Origin: Saliniramus sp050485405
GTDB lineage: Bacteria > Pseudomonadota > Alphaproteobacteria > Rhizobiales > Beijerinckiaceae
Direction of reading: 5' to 3'
Assembly (NCBI GenBank): GCA_050485405.1
Contig: JBJHBI010000002.1
Span: 88,143 to 152,142 of the forward strand
DNA: 64,000 nt
Shown here: piece by piece, positions 63,103-64,000 of the stretch
Layout: each line of letters opens with the position of its first letter
How positions within the stretch are numbered: the stretch's first letter is position 1
Position numbers and translations under genes: made by a program
Notes under the pieces: generated by a model
Database searches by the model: none
What the model was told of the DNA's origin: nothing
The model's input: only the letters and a program-made list of their open reading frames with translations

Positions 63103-64000
63103 ATGTTGCAGCGGGTCGATCCAGCCGAGCCGTCAGATCAGCCCTCCTCGGACGGCGAGGGCAAGGGGCGTCGTCGTGCCTCGTCGCGGATAGAGAAGGC
63201 CTTTCCACAATTTCTGGTCATCGCAATCCTGCTGCCACTGCTCTTCTTCGGCTTTGCCGCATATCGCGACTGGGTGGACATTCGCACCGATGCCGAGACG
63301 CGTGTGACCTACGTGCGCGACGCGCTGGTCGAGCATGCGCAGCGTGTCTTCAAGACGCATGAACTCGCCGCGCTCGCCACACGCGACCGCATGATCGGAT
63401 CGCCGATCGCGCTGCCGGCACCGATCCTCTCAGACGAGCCGCAGCAGGGGATGCACGGCTACCTCGTCTCGCTCGCCAGCGCATTTCCGGAAATCGCCTC
63501 GATCTCGGTCATCAATGCCGACGGGCGCCTGATCGCGTCGAGCACGCAGGAGGCGGTCACGCCGGTCGATTATTCGGCGACGCCGTGGTTCACGCGGCTA
63601 CAATCCGGTGAGGCGTCGCGGGTGATCGAGCCCGACCCGGCGCAGCATGCGATCGCGCAAGGCCTGTTCTCGCTGATCTTCCGCCATGACGATGCGGCAG
63701 GTGAATTTGACGGCGCGGTCAGGCTCGCGATTTCGCCGGGCTATTTCAACGTGTTCCATTCCGGTATCGCCCCCGAACGCGGCGTCATCACGCTGTTCCA
63801 CGAGAACGGCGATCTGTTGAGCCGCTATCCGCCCGATCCGGCGCTGGCCATGGGGCTCGCGCAGGACGAGGAATTCCGCGCGGCAGCCGCCGAGGAGCCG
63901 ACCGGCGTGATCGAGCATCGCAGCCCCGTCGACGGCGAGCAGCGGCTTTATGGGTATGCACGGGTGGGCGAGTACCCGGTTTTTCTCGCCTATGGCCTCA
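63103..64000 (+). CDS. Membrane sensor with periplasmic Cache domain (C-terminus beyond window)
   Basis: About 299 residues are visible. A basic cytoplasmic N-terminus is followed by a membrane segment (PQFLVIAILLPLLFFGFAAY) and a periplasmic double-Cache type sensor (DTR-like YVRDALVEHAQRVFKTHELA, then SLASAFPEIASISVINADGR, DYSATPWFTRLQSGEASRVI and GAVRLAISPGYFNVFHSGIA). Such domains occur in sensor kinases, GGDEF proteins and chemoreceptors; the output domain lies outside the window, so the type cannot be told. ATG 63103 is preceded by GAAGAG. Confidence 0.75.
   Translation, partial: MLQRVDPAEPSDQPSSDGEGKGRRRASSRIEKAFPQFLVIAILLPLLFFGFAAYRDWVDIRTDAETRVTYVRDALVEHAQRVFKTHELAALATRDRMIGSPIALPAPILSDEPQQGMHGYLVSLASAFPEIASISVINADGRLIASSTQEAVTPVDYSATPWFTRLQSGEASRVIEPDPAQHAIAQGLFSLIFRHDDAAGEFDGAVRLAISPGYFNVFHSGIAPERGVITLFHENGDLLSRYPPDPALAMGLAQDEEFRAAAAEEPTGVIEHRSPVDGEQRLYGYARVGEYPVFLAYGL

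Noticed and set aside
1..64000. CRISPR array, prophage, rRNA genes
   Set aside because: No regularly spaced repeats, phage structural genes or rRNA sequences were seen in the window.

Overview
The window comes from a GC-rich alphaproteobacterium, almost certainly of the Hyphomicrobiales (Rhizobiales). The evidence is the FlbT/FlaF flagellin control genes, a 477-residue homospermidine synthase, the polyhydroxyalkanoate regulator PhaR, a membrane-anchored CycM-type cytochrome c, an alphaproteobacterial CheZ, and the block NYN protein-SmpB-DapA-lytic transglycosylase. I cannot fix the genus from the sequence alone. Most of the window is ordinary chromosome with densely packed genes, many overlapping by 1-4 bases. 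Long open frames opposite to real genes are GC artefacts and are not annotated.

Layout. 1-7.3 kb: a minus-strand fatty-acid beta-oxidation operon (acyl-CoA dehydrogenase, thiolase, fused hydratase/dehydrogenase, CoA hydrolase/transferase cut by the window edge). 7.4-11.3 kb: an ECF sigma factor with its NrsF anti-sigma factor, divergent from a four-gene bufferin operon (DUF2282 precursor, DUF692/MNIO enzyme, DUF2063 partner, DoxX protein). Matching promoter-like sequences lie in the divergent region. 11.7-13.4 kb: folate synthesis (folP and a folB-folK fusion).

13.5-22.6 kb is the most unusual region. Between a broken IS3-family transposase and a broken IS481-family element lies a compact cluster of seven genes. 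pdxH and a PLP-decarboxylase-like gene that has lost its Schiff-base lysine run leftward. A free-standing B3/4 (PheRS editing-like) protein, a YggS-type PLP protein, a trimethylamine-dehydrogenase-like flavoprotein, trpD and trpC run rightward. I know no described pathway with this gene set. The cluster ends at the 3' end of a tRNA-Arg(CCG) gene.

22.9-31.9 kb: ftsK, lolA, an ABC-F ATPase and a TRAP transporter operon. 32-36.5 kb: flagellin control (flaF, a flaG-like gene, flbT) and two tandem flagellin genes that share an identical 22-base leader. 36.6-45.7 kb: a small unknown gene, homospermidine synthase, a chemoreceptor, an L,D-transpeptidase, cheZ, ettA and phaR. 46-52.3 kb: a GT4 glycosyltransferase, a crcB fluoride-channel pair, an unknown multi-pass membrane protein, a universal stress protein and a hybrid histidine kinase. 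52.4-64 kb: prfB with a programmed +1 frameshift, asd, cytochrome c, an orphan LolD-like ATPase, an NYN-domain protein, smpB, dapA, a soluble lytic transglycosylase, a FemAB/BioF2-like acyltransferase and the N-terminal part of a membrane sensor cut by the window edge.
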